From: RFPW01 sp040401595
Lineage (GTDB): Bacteria > Pseudomonadota > Gammaproteobacteria > Burkholderiales > Burkholderiaceae_E
DNA: 64,000 nt
Assembly (NCBI GenBank): GCA_040401595.1
Contig: JBBAOE010000017.1
Location: forward strand, 27,494 to 91,493
Direction: 5' to 3'
The notes beneath the pieces are model-generated. The model was not told where the DNA came from, made no database searches, and saw only the letters and a list, made by a program, of their open reading frames with translations. The translations under genes were made by a program, and so were the position numbers. The first letter of the stretch is position 1. Every line of letters begins with the position of its first letter. Of the stretch, positions 45,846-54,634 are shown piece by piece.

Positions 45846-45960
45846 GTCCGACTCGACACATTCCGGACTGGGTTGCTAAACGGCGGAATCGCCCTGGCAC
45901 AGTCATCGAATCTGACCCGTCGAACGTTTATCAAGGCAATGCAGCCAACAGGATGGGGTC

Positions 45961-46941
45961 ATGCGCAACCGAATCGAGTCACACGCACTCGCCCTGACAA
46001 TAGTCTGCACCGCGCTCGGCGGCTGTGTCGTCGCGCCCCCCATGATCCAGCAACCCTACGACGCGCAGCAATCCATGCCCGGCCCAACCGAGGCATGGCC
46101 GCCGGTCGAGCAGACCGAACTGATCCCACCTCTGCCCACGTTCCTGACGCTTCGCGACTGCGAACTGGCCTATGGTGAGGGTGCCTGCGGCATCGGCAGT
46201 TCGGTCTACGGACAGTCCAGTCTCGCGCCACCGCCTGATGCCTACAACTGGTACATGCCCTATGCGTTTGGCACCATGACCGGGGCGCTCCTGCATGACC
46301 ACTATGCCCCCCCAGGCATCTACCGCGCGCAGGTTCCGTACTGGTCTTATCTGCAGCCCGTGGTCATCCAGCGATACGCTCTGGTCGACCCTCGGACGGT
46401 ACGGATTTATCGCTCGGCCCCACTCATGATCCAACAGCAAATCATCACGGTGGGCCCCGCCCCCTATCCCTTGCAACGCCGCAACCACCACCCGCCGGGA
46501 TTCGATCGGGTGCCCAATCAACCACCCGGATTTGGACCCTTCCCAGGGCGTGGACAGCCACGTCCCGACCCCGTTATGCGGCCGCCGACGCTGAATCCGT
46601 CGACTCCACCCGCAATCCCGCCAGCGGCGCCGACAACAATGCCGCCAAATAAACCGTCACCCAATTTCCTGACCAATCCCGCCAACATGCCGCCGGCACC
46701 CATGACGGTCCCGCAAAAACCCACCCCGATGCCGCAAAGCGGCGTCGACCATGGACCGCAACAGTTGCCGCCCCGCTCGGTCGCACCGATGCCTCCCAAC
46801 GTGAATCCCGCGCCCAGTCAGGGGCCAAATCAAGGACTAAACCCGGGGCAAAGGCCCGACAGGCCCGACAGAGCGGATCGGCCAGGCCCCGGCAGCGGAG
46901 GCAATCGCCCGAGCGATCGCAAAGCGGAGGAACGAAAGTAA
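45961..46941 (+). CDS. hypothetical proline-rich lipoprotein
   Basis: Not recognised. 326 residues with a lipoprotein signal (residues 1 to about 21; lipobox LGGC). A folded-looking part with Tyr/Trp-rich segments (to about 165) is followed by a long Pro/Asn/Gln-rich, low-complexity tail (about 175-326) ending in Arg/Asp/Pro repeats such as RPDRPDRADRPG. The tail could span periplasm or cell wall, or interact with peptidoglycan. ATG 45961 has AGGA upstream. It converges on the electron-transfer operon; a GC-rich hairpin lies between them. Confidence 0.75.
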   Translation: MRNRIESHALALTIVCTALGGCVVAPPMIQQPYDAQQSMPGPTEAWPPVEQTELIPPLPTFLTLRDCELAYGEGACGIGSSVYGQSSLAPPPDAYNWYMPYAFGTMTGALLHDHYAPPGIYRAQVPYWSYLQPVVIQRYALVDPRTVRIYRSAPLMIQQQIITVGPAPYPLQRRNHHPPGFDRVPNQPPGFGPFPGRGQPRPDPVMRPPTLNPSTPPAIPPAAPTTMPPNKPSPNFLTNPANMPPAPMTVPQKPTPMPQSGVDHGPQQLPPRSVAPMPPNVNPAPSQGPNQGLNPGQRPDRPDRADRPGPGSGGNRPSDRKAEERK

Positions 46942-46945
46942 CGCA

Positions 46946-46973
46946 CGGGCTCGCGGTCGTTGCCGCAAGCCCG
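46946..46973. terminator. GC-rich hairpin between convergent genes
   Basis: An 11-bp arm (46946-46956) pairs with 46963-46973 with one mismatch and a 6-base loop. It lies just after the lipoprotein gene and before the stop of the convergent flavoprotein gene. No U-tract on either side, so terminator activity is uncertain. Confidence 0.4.
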
Positions 46974-46992
46974 TCTCGCTGCTGCGGTGGGC

Positions 46993-49455
46993 TTAGACGC
47001 CCATCTTGAAGTATTTGTCGGGCGAGACGCGAATGGCAGCCCCGGTCGGGCAGGCACGAACGCAAGACGCGCCCCCTTCGATCCCGCTGCACAGATCGCA
47101 CTTGACAGCTTTCTTGAGCGCATTCGAATCGTAGTCGGGCTGGCGCTTGCCTGGTGCGGCACCCAGACCAAACAGCAACCAGGACAGTCCACCCCCTTGC
47201 TTGGGTGGTTTTTGCACCGCCATCTGAATCACGCCGTACGGGCAATTGCGTTGGCAGTTACCGCAACCGATACAGGAATCACCGATCAAGACTTCGCCGC
47301 TGCTGGAGCGGCTGATGGCATCGGGCGGGCATTCCTTCATGCAATGCGGGTGCTCGCAATGCCGACAGGCCGAGGGCACGTGGATATTCGCAAACGTGGG
47401 GCCCAGTTCACGCCGCAGGCGCGAGGTTCCATCATGCGTTTCGGCACAGGCGACTTCGCAGTTATTGCACTGCACGCACAGGGTTTCGTCGATCAATAAA
47501 ACATCGGACGCTTCGCCAATCCCCTGGCCGAGCAGGAACCGCATCAGATCCCCCTCCCGGCCGCTGCGGTTCTCGAGAACGACGTTTTTCTGGCTCCGTG
47601 AGAGCACCTGTTTCTCGATCGACGCCCGCCACTGTGGGTTCGCTGCGATCTGTTTTTTGACGCCCTCGGCACCCAGCACCAGGATTTCAGTCAATACGGT
47701 CGCCGTGATCGTCGCGGAGCGGGGCGCATCATTGAGAAGCGCCATTTCGCCGACATAGTTTCCCGCCGACACATAGGACAGGATCTTGTCCTTGCCATCG
47801 ACGACTTTGGAAACCGTGACCGAGCCGCGCCGGATCAGGTAGAGACCATCAGCCTGGTCGCCGTCCCTGGTAATCACATCGTTGGTGTTGTAGCGGCGCA
47901 ATTCAACGCCACCCGCCATCAGCGCATCAACCGCCTCTGGACCGAGCATCGGTCCGAGATAATTGAAAATAGCATTGCGTACGAATTTCTCGTCGGTTTG
48001 CTTGCGCACATCTTCAACCGAGGAAATCAGTTTAAGCATCGTGCGCCGAGGCGTCTCGAGCAACACGCAATCGGCGCTGGCTCGCACCGTGGCAGTCCTG
48101 CGCCTGCCCGAAATCAGTCCCATCTCACCAAAGTACTGCCCGGCTTTCAGATTCAAGATACTTGGCTTGGATCCCGCATCCTTCGCCTTGATCTCGACAT
48201 CGACCGAACCGGCGACGATCGAGTAAAACGTGTTGGTGTAATCCAGTTCCTTGAAGATGATCTCCCCGGCACTCGGGGTGAGCAAGGTCGAATCCAGCAT
48301 GAATTCGCGCATCTGCAGCTTCGACATCTCCCGGTAGAGGGGCACACTGCCGAGGATTAGATCGATGACATGGGACACCGCCATGCCCGGCTTCCAGCCC
48401 TTGAACTTCTCACGCAGCAAGGGCTCATCGACCGGCTCAACCGGCTGCCCCGCGATCGTCTGTACGACCTCGTAGCCCTGATTCATCGCCTGCTTGATCA
48501 GCGGATAACCGCCCAGAGCCCCCACGATATAGAGACCCGGGACGTTCGATTCATAGGACTCCGAAAGCACCGGGACCGAACTGGGGTTGGCGTTGGGGAA
48601 GACAATCCCGAAGCTCTCGATCAGCTTTCGCGGAGGAATCGCGCCGAGGCGGGCGATGATCCGGTGACAGGGCACGACAGCCTCGCCGTTGACGCCGCTG
48701 TAAACATATTTCAGCGGAGTAGGACCATCCGATTCCTCAACCCGGATTGAGTTTGCGCTATAGCAAACCGTCACCTTGCCGGCCTTTTCCGCGGCGAGGA
48801 TCAGGGTCCGGTTTCCATCTTTACAGAAATTGAATTCTTCACCGCGATTGACCATGTACACGGTGTTCTGATTCGCCAACCCGAGTGCGTTCTCGATCCC
48901 GGCATCCCCGGCCCCGATCACCACAATGGTCTCCCCCGAAAACTCGTCCGGGTCGGCCAGCGTGTACTGAACGCGCGGTAAACTTTCTCCCGGTGTTCCG
49001 AGTTTTCGAATGTTGCCTTGCAGCCCGATGCCCAGAATGACGGCTTTCGCAGTCGCAACGCTGTCATCTTCACAGGTGATGGTAAACACACCGTTTTCCG
49101 GGGATTTCACGATCGCCTTGACCCGTTTCCCGTACGCGATATTGACCTGCTGAGCGGCCAACTCCGTATCCCAGGTCGAAAGCAAAAACTCCCGCTTGCC
49201 CGCGGAAAAACTCATATCGCTGCGCAGGGGAAGGATCCCTGGCTCGGCCATCACATGCTTGCCTTTCTGATACTTGAAAATCGTATCCGAGGCGTGTTTT
49301 TCAGCCTCGAGCAACACGTGGCGAAGACCGAGCGCCTGGGCCCGTGCGGCGGCAGACAGACCGGCAGGTCCGGACCCGACGATCACGATGTCATAGTCGG
49401 CCGGGCCGCCAGCGACCGAAGCGCTACCAGGGGTGCTCGAGTTGGTCATGATCAT
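46993..49455 (-). CDS. flavoprotein fused to two cNMP-binding domains and a four-cluster ferredoxin
   Basis: 820 residues, no signal peptide, so probably cytoplasmic. Residues about 20-340 are a thioredoxin-reductase-like FAD/NAD(P)H domain (VIVGSGPAGLSAA at 25; second nucleotide site VVIGAGDAGIENA at 178) without a redox CxxC in the usual place. Residues about 380-480 and 500-610 are two cyclic-nucleotide-binding folds that keep the phosphate-pocket residues (GEMGLISGRRRTA at 443; GEMALLNDAPRSA at 569). Residues about 655-810 hold four Cys groups of DmsB type for four [4Fe-4S] clusters (starting CVQCNNCEVAC at 660, CRHC at 697, CIGCGNCQRNC at 728, CDLC at 786). It overlaps the upstream cytochrome by ATGA and closes the operon. 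Likely an electron entry or exit module on NAD(P)H, gated by ligand binding; that is inference. Confidence 0.85.
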   Translation of the reverse strand: MIMTNSSTPGSASVAGGPADYDIVIVGSGPAGLSAAARAQALGLRHVLLEAEKHASDTIFKYQKGKHVMAEPGILPLRSDMSFSAGKREFLLSTWDTELAAQQVNIAYGKRVKAIVKSPENGVFTITCEDDSVATAKAVILGIGLQGNIRKLGTPGESLPRVQYTLADPDEFSGETIVVIGAGDAGIENALGLANQNTVYMVNRGEEFNFCKDGNRTLILAAEKAGKVTVCYSANSIRVEESDGPTPLKYVYSGVNGEAVVPCHRIIARLGAIPPRKLIESFGIVFPNANPSSVPVLSESYESNVPGLYIVGALGGYPLIKQAMNQGYEVVQTIAGQPVEPVDEPLLREKFKGWKPGMAVSHVIDLILGSVPLYREMSKLQMREFMLDSTLLTPSAGEIIFKELDYTNTFYSIVAGSVDVEIKAKDAGSKPSILNLKAGQYFGEMGLISGRRRTATVRASADCVLLETPRRTMLKLISSVEDVRKQTDEKFVRNAIFNYLGPMLGPEAVDALMAGGVELRRYNTNDVITRDGDQADGLYLIRRGSVTVSKVVDGKDKILSYVSAGNYVGEMALLNDAPRSATITATVLTEILVLGAEGVKKQIAANPQWRASIEKQVLSRSQKNVVLENRSGREGDLMRFLLGQGIGEASDVLLIDETLCVQCNNCEVACAETHDGTSRLRRELGPTFANIHVPSACRHCEHPHCMKECPPDAISRSSSGEVLIGDSCIGCGNCQRNCPYGVIQMAVQKPPKQGGGLSWLLFGLGAAPGKRQPDYDSNALKKAVKCDLCSGIEGGASCVRACPTGAAIRVSPDKYFKMGV

Positions 49456-50822
49456 TTGGCCTGGGCTGGGATCAGGGCGCGCATTGCCGCCACTTCCGTC
49501 AAGAAGGTTTCGCTACGGAACTTGTCTTCATTGGCCAGTGTCTTACGCATACTGGTCAGACGCTGAGTGACCGGCCCGGATGCCGCAAGTCCGCCCTGCT
49601 TGATCAGCGACGATGTGAGGCTGGAAATCGAGAAATACGCCTGCTCGGCACCCGCGTAGTTGGCATACTGGTTCGCGCTGGTTTCATCGAGCAGCGCCGA
49701 GAGGATGCTGCGCAAGACCGTCGCATCAAACGCTTCCTGCTCAAAACGGTTCATGTAGCGCCCGATGGTGGCCGAGAGACTCTTGGCCAGAAGGATCGGG
49801 TCAGCCGCACGTTGATCGGCACCGCTGGTGGCACCACCGGCAACGGCAAGGTGTACTTGAGAGACCTGCCGATCGAAGGCCGCAGAGTTGGCCGGATCAA
49901 TCACCCGGACGATGGCACGCAGCATGAGCAGATTGCTGTCGTTCAGATTGACGCGGCCCGACCCGACGCCCAGCCTGAGCGAGGCTTTTTGCTCGGTCAT
50001 CGGATGGTGGCAGGCATGGCAGTCAAAGAGAACGAGTTCCGGGAACAAACCATCGCGCCCGCGCTTGGGGTTGGCCAAGGTATCGAGCAATTGCTGCGAA
50101 GCATAGGCCTGACCGATTGCCCACAGGCGAATCGGATTGTGCTCGCCCTTGCGTTTGACATAGTCTGCGTCGACTTTGTAGTGCGCCGGCTCAATGGTCC
50201 CGAAGGTTTCGATCTCGAACGCCATGCGCGGATGACCTGCGCCCATGATGCGATGCGTCACGAATCGGTCTTCATTGCCGAAGTGGCAAGACAGACAAAG
50301 TTTGGCCTGCTCAACCGGGCGGGCGGTCGGGTAGAGCCCATTGGCCACATTCTCCGCATGCGGCACATTGGCGACCGTGTGCGAGGTCACCCACTTTCCG
50401 GCAGGGCCGTGGCAGGCTTCGCAGCCGACACCATCGGCAACCACATGGCGGGGCCCGCGGTTCTTAGGTTCAGGATTGTGAGAATGACAATCCAGACAGA
50501 TCTTCGATTCATGCGCCGCCTGCGGTAACCCAAGGTTTTTCGCAATACGCTGCGACTGCTTGTTCAGCAGAACTGAATAGGCCTTGGCATGACGATCAAG
50601 ACGCGACCAGGTCGTGTATTCGTTTTGCAGAACGTTGGACTCATTCCAGGGCGCGATCGATCCGTGACAGGTACTGCTGGCACAGTTGATCGTCCCGATG
50701 GTCTGATCGGACGCTACGTTGGGCAGGACGGCCGGTGCAGCCTGCACCGTGTGTGCCAGCACCAGGCCAAGCACCAGCCCTGCGCGCCGTATCAAATGGG
50801 TCAATGAAGCGCTCATGTTCAC
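49452..50822 (-). CDS. pentaheme c554-like multiheme cytochrome c
   Basis: 456 residues, exported (signal about 1-29, ending VQAA). One CX4CH motif (CASSTCH, residues 47-53) and four CXXCH motifs (CLDCH, CEACH, CLSCH, CHACH) give five predicted hemes, all in the first 270 residues, in the arrangement of cytochrome c554-like families. The last 180 residues are helical without hemes. Start GTG at 50822 overlaps the upstream stop (GTGA) and has GAGG 8 bases before it. Probably periplasmic, relaying electrons within the operon's pathway. Confidence 0.85.
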   Translation of the reverse strand: MNMSASLTHLIRRAGLVLGLVLAHTVQAAPAVLPNVASDQTIGTINCASSTCHGSIAPWNESNVLQNEYTTWSRLDRHAKAYSVLLNKQSQRIAKNLGLPQAAHESKICLDCHSHNPEPKNRGPRHVVADGVGCEACHGPAGKWVTSHTVANVPHAENVANGLYPTARPVEQAKLCLSCHFGNEDRFVTHRIMGAGHPRMAFEIETFGTIEPAHYKVDADYVKRKGEHNPIRLWAIGQAYASQQLLDTLANPKRGRDGLFPELVLFDCHACHHPMTEQKASLRLGVGSGRVNLNDSNLLMLRAIVRVIDPANSAAFDRQVSQVHLAVAGGATSGADQRAADPILLAKSLSATIGRYMNRFEQEAFDATVLRSILSALLDETSANQYANYAGAEQAYFSISSLTSSLIKQGGLAASGPVTQRLTSMRKTLANEDKFRSETFLTEVAAMRALIPAQAK

Positions 50823-53800
50823 TTTGTCCTCTGGTCTGCGGTTAAGGCAACCCTGCCCCGACCGGTTACAAAATCATTCGTTCCACTGTAATCTTTAACC
50901 GTCCAAATGGCGCCATCCGGGCGCATGTAAAGGCGCTCCATTTCCTTGGCAACAAATGGGCGGGAACCAATGCGGCCGAACACCGCGATCTGGTTGCCGG
51001 TTTCATCGACCGCACGATCCCGATCCAGTCCTTTGGAGAGCCCCAAGGCCGGGGACTGCGTCTTGCGCCAGGCGATCAGGTTGGGTTTGGGATCGGGTGA
51101 GAATCCATAGAATCGGGGCTGCGTGTCGGGCGCTGTGAGTTGAACCACTTTCAGACCGTTCCGGCCGTCAGCAACGTAAGCGAACAGCGATGCGTTGGTC
51201 GACCCGACCACCACATCCTGAACATCGTTCATCTGGCCGCCCGCCGTGAACAACTGATACAGACGGGGTTCGGTCGGTTTCTCGACATCGATGATCGCGA
51301 GTCCCTCGGGACCTCCCGCGACGTAGGCAAAGGTCCGCGCAACGTACAGCTTGCGGGCGTCTTTGAGCGGCACGCTGGCTTTCTGCAGGACCGGCTTGGT
51401 TGGGTTGGTGATATCGATGATCCGCAGTCCCGTCTGGTCGGTGACAAACACATAGCGGAACTGCACGGCTGACGCGCGCACGTCGGTGAGAGGCACCGTG
51501 GCAACGTGACGAGGCTCCAGGGGCTTATCGATATCGACAATCACCAGGCCGGTCGGGGTAGAGATATAGGCGTACTTACCTCCCAGGGTAATGTGCCGTG
51601 CGCCGGTGAGCAGACCTTTTGGATTCCAGGTGACGGCCCGGGTCAGGAAGTTGTTCTGCGGATCGCCGTCGGCCAGGGTATCCACATTGGTCACGATCAG
51701 GCCTTCTTCGGCATCCGTGATGAACGCATAGTGATAGCTCGGATGGAAGGGCTGCTCCTGATTGGTCACCCGCATCAGATCGCCCTGGTTGCGCTGCGGA
51801 GCGATCGGCTGATTGGTGGGCAACGCCATGCAGGTCGCATTTTTAGAGCCGATGTGGGTGTCCTGACCCAGCGGCGAGTAGGGTGCCGTGACAATGCGCT
51901 GGGAAACTCCCTTGTTCGCGATATTGGCCGTATCGTAGACCCGGAATCCGCCTTTCCCTTCCGCGACGAAGAGATACTCGCCGCGCAACTGCAGACAGCT
52001 CACAGGACCACCGGTCGTGTGATTGTGCGACTCAATGAGTTCGCTGTTGCGCGCCTGATGGTTGCGGTAATAGTCCGGATACGCGTAGCGCTGCAGGTAG
52101 CTGCCAATCACGGCCTGCGGTTCGTCCCATTCCGTGACCGTGGTCGCCTCAACGTGACCGCTTGTGCCAATCCAGGCGTTGTGGCCGATGAAATTGACGA
52201 AGTTGGTCCCCTGCAGGAGTAACTGGGCCATGATCGCGTTGTTGTCGTTGTCAGCAGAGATGTGGCAGTCACTGCAGGTCTTCGTTTCTTCTTTGCGCTC
52301 CGTGTGCGGGTAGTGCGGGGCGAAGGCCTGGGATGAAAAACCACTGGCCGCGATGGGTGGCTGCTGGATGTAGAGCTTCTCGCGGTTGATGTTCGTCGAC
52401 GAGAGAATCAACGCCGAACTCGAGCGTACCGGGGTGATTTTGTTGCCCTTGACCGGACCGCTGAGGCCGAGCTGGAACATGTCATCGCGGGCGACCTGAG
52501 GGTTGTAGGACGCATAATTGCGCGTCTCCCCGCCCTCATAGTGTTGCCTCTCGGTCTTCCAGTTCGCCTGGATTGGCAAATGACAGCCGGCACAGCTCGT
52601 CGTCCACGACAGATGGCAAGTAAAGCAGCTCATCTTTTCGTCATCGTGGGCCAATTGGGTGACCCCAGGTCCCCACTTGCCGTCTTGTCCCTCGGTGCCT
52701 GCACCCATGAGCTTGGCGCGGGCGGCTTTGGCGTTATAACTGGGGTGGTCCGGATTGACCGTGTCCTTGACCAGACTCATCTCCCACTCTTTGTTCGGAT
52801 CGAGCGCTGCCCGCTGATACAGCTTGCCTTCGCGCCACTCGAACCGAAGCCGACCATCCTGCGTACGCAACAGACTCATATCCATGCCGCCGGGACGCGC
52901 AGCGGGACCACTGGTGCGAAGCGCAGGGTAGTTCTTCGAAGTGCCGTGGCAGTCGGCACAGTCGATTTCGATGGCTGCCGCGACTTCGCCATAAATATGG
53001 CCATTGCCATGCATGTCCTGCGCAAAATGGCAGTCCACGCAATGCATGCCGAGATCGACGTGGATCGAAGACAGGTGGACGGACTTTTTGAACTTCTCCG
53101 GATCATCATCGGCCACGATCGCGCCCTTGGCATCGAGCAGCGCGCCTTTGCGGTTGCGCTTGAAAATAGCCCGGAAGTTCCAGCCATGACCGTGATAGTC
53201 GGCGAACTGGGTGTCCTTGAGTTTTGAATTCAGACTCGAGACATTCTTCAGGAACTCCGGATCACTCCAGTTACCCCGGGTCGCGGCTTCTTCCGGGTTG
53301 CGATCCAGGCTTTTTCGGATCTCCGCATCGGTCGGGTATCGCTGCTTCTCGGGCCACATGAACGGGGCATCCGATTCGTAATCCCACATCGTGTAGCCAT
53401 AGAATGAATTCACGAAAATGTTGGGCTGGTGCATGTGACAGACCATGCACTGCGACGACGGGATAGCGCGTGTGAACTCATGCTTGATCGGATGGCCCGG
53501 CTCATTTTTCGGAATGGTCGGATCGACCGTCTGGGTCGTCCCGGTGTGTCCAAACTTGGCATACGGTCCAGAGTGCCGGGGATCCCGATCATTGGCATAA
53601 ATCGTATGGCAGGCCGTACATCCGGAGGATCGATAATCACCCGGCTGCTCGTTCGTCCCCAGGAACCACAGGTCAGGGTCGTTGAGTCGGGTTTTAGCAA
53701 TATTGATCAGCGGCACGGCAATCCGGTTGCCGGTACCAGGTCCCCGGTTGGACTGGCGGATATCGGGTCGCCCGGGCTCATCGAGTTTTTGCAGGGTTCC

Positions 53801-54634
53801 AGAACTGTTGGGCAGTCCGATTTCCGGAAATTGGCTCGAAATCACCCGACCACCGCGCTCAAAGACGCGGAATACGTCGGCTGGTGGCGCGCTCTCCCAG
53901 GCGGGCAGCGGGACCAGACGATCCAGAATTCCCTTGAACACAAAAAGATCGTTATCCACCTTGACCGGATTGACGATCGCTGCTGCCTGACCGTCTGCGG
54001 TATAGGACTCGCCCAGGATGTAGCGCTTGTAGGGAAGAATGCCGTTGTTATAACTGGCTCCGCCCCAGAGCATGGCGGTCGTCGACATCAGACTGCGTTC
54101 CTGAGCCTGAATGATCGGCAGATGACAGGAGCCACAGGCGTCGCGGGCGACACGCAGGTCGCCTGGATTGATAAATCGCACGTAAGCCGGATTTTCCTGA
54201 TTGAGCTTCGCGTAGGAGCGCTCGGGATTGGCCGAAGACGGGTATTTCCAGAACCGCTGATTCCGGGGGAGGACATGGGCACTATCGAGGGCGGTCCGGT
54301 AAGCATGGCTCTCGGGGTCCGCTGACTTGCCGCGCATCACGCTCGCATTGCCACCGTGACAGTCGGTACAGCCCAGTTGAACTCCCGGATTGGCGTGCAT
54401 CGTGTGACGGTCAGTCGCGGTGTGGCAACTCATGCAACCGGCCGATTTGGCGTCCGCCTGAGCCGGGGTCTGTGCCTTGGGCGCTGCGGGCGCCATGATG
54501 TAGCTGCGCGCAGGCGGCAGCGCCTCCGACGCCTGCGTGGATCGCAGGTCCGAGACCCCCAGGAGGGTCAGCGCTGCCGTCGCGAGCACTGTCGCGAGAC
54601 TGCCGCCACCGAATAATTTGGTCAGCTTGTTCAA
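50819..54634 (-). CDS. decaheme cytochrome c fused to an LVIVD-repeat beta-propeller
   Basis: 1271 residues with a signal sequence (about 1-35). Ten CXXCH motifs (first at 67, second at 89, last near 786) lie in the N-terminal two thirds. The C-terminal part (about 880-1180) carries LVIVD-type repeats, e.g. YISTPTGLVIVDIDKP, VFVTDQTGLRIIDITNP and YVAGGPEGLAIIDVEKP, forming a propeller seen in surface proteins. No lipobox. The start is TTG at 54634, overlapping the porin stop (TTGA); no ATG is available before the signal peptide. Next to a predicted outer-membrane barrel this is the best candidate for the surface-facing or barrel-embedded cytochrome. Confidence 0.85.
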   Translation of the reverse strand: MNKLTKLFGGGSLATVLATAALTLLGVSDLRSTQASEALPPARSYIMAPAAPKAQTPAQADAKSAGCMSCHTATDRHTMHANPGVQLGCTDCHGGNASVMRGKSADPESHAYRTALDSAHVLPRNQRFWKYPSSANPERSYAKLNQENPAYVRFINPGDLRVARDACGSCHLPIIQAQERSLMSTTAMLWGGASYNNGILPYKRYILGESYTADGQAAAIVNPVKVDNDLFVFKGILDRLVPLPAWESAPPADVFRVFERGGRVISSQFPEIGLPNSSGTLQKLDEPGRPDIRQSNRGPGTGNRIAVPLINIAKTRLNDPDLWFLGTNEQPGDYRSSGCTACHTIYANDRDPRHSGPYAKFGHTGTTQTVDPTIPKNEPGHPIKHEFTRAIPSSQCMVCHMHQPNIFVNSFYGYTMWDYESDAPFMWPEKQRYPTDAEIRKSLDRNPEEAATRGNWSDPEFLKNVSSLNSKLKDTQFADYHGHGWNFRAIFKRNRKGALLDAKGAIVADDDPEKFKKSVHLSSIHVDLGMHCVDCHFAQDMHGNGHIYGEVAAAIEIDCADCHGTSKNYPALRTSGPAARPGGMDMSLLRTQDGRLRFEWREGKLYQRAALDPNKEWEMSLVKDTVNPDHPSYNAKAARAKLMGAGTEGQDGKWGPGVTQLAHDDEKMSCFTCHLSWTTSCAGCHLPIQANWKTERQHYEGGETRNYASYNPQVARDDMFQLGLSGPVKGNKITPVRSSSALILSSTNINREKLYIQQPPIAASGFSSQAFAPHYPHTERKEETKTCSDCHISADNDNNAIMAQLLLQGTNFVNFIGHNAWIGTSGHVEATTVTEWDEPQAVIGSYLQRYAYPDYYRNHQARNSELIESHNHTTGGPVSCLQLRGEYLFVAEGKGGFRVYDTANIANKGVSQRIVTAPYSPLGQDTHIGSKNATCMALPTNQPIAPQRNQGDLMRVTNQEQPFHPSYHYAFITDAEEGLIVTNVDTLADGDPQNNFLTRAVTWNPKGLLTGARHITLGGKYAYISTPTGLVIVDIDKPLEPRHVATVPLTDVRASAVQFRYVFVTDQTGLRIIDITNPTKPVLQKASVPLKDARKLYVARTFAYVAGGPEGLAIIDVEKPTEPRLYQLFTAGGQMNDVQDVVVGSTNASLFAYVADGRNGLKVVQLTAPDTQPRFYGFSPDPKPNLIAWRKTQSPALGLSKGLDRDRAVDETGNQIAVFGRIGSRPFVAKEMERLYMRPDGAIWTVKDYSGTNDFVTGRGRVALTADQRTK

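Noticed and set aside
53429..54325. 298-codon plus-strand frame
   Set aside because: Antisense to the LVIVD-decaheme gene, which has ten heme motifs in frame.
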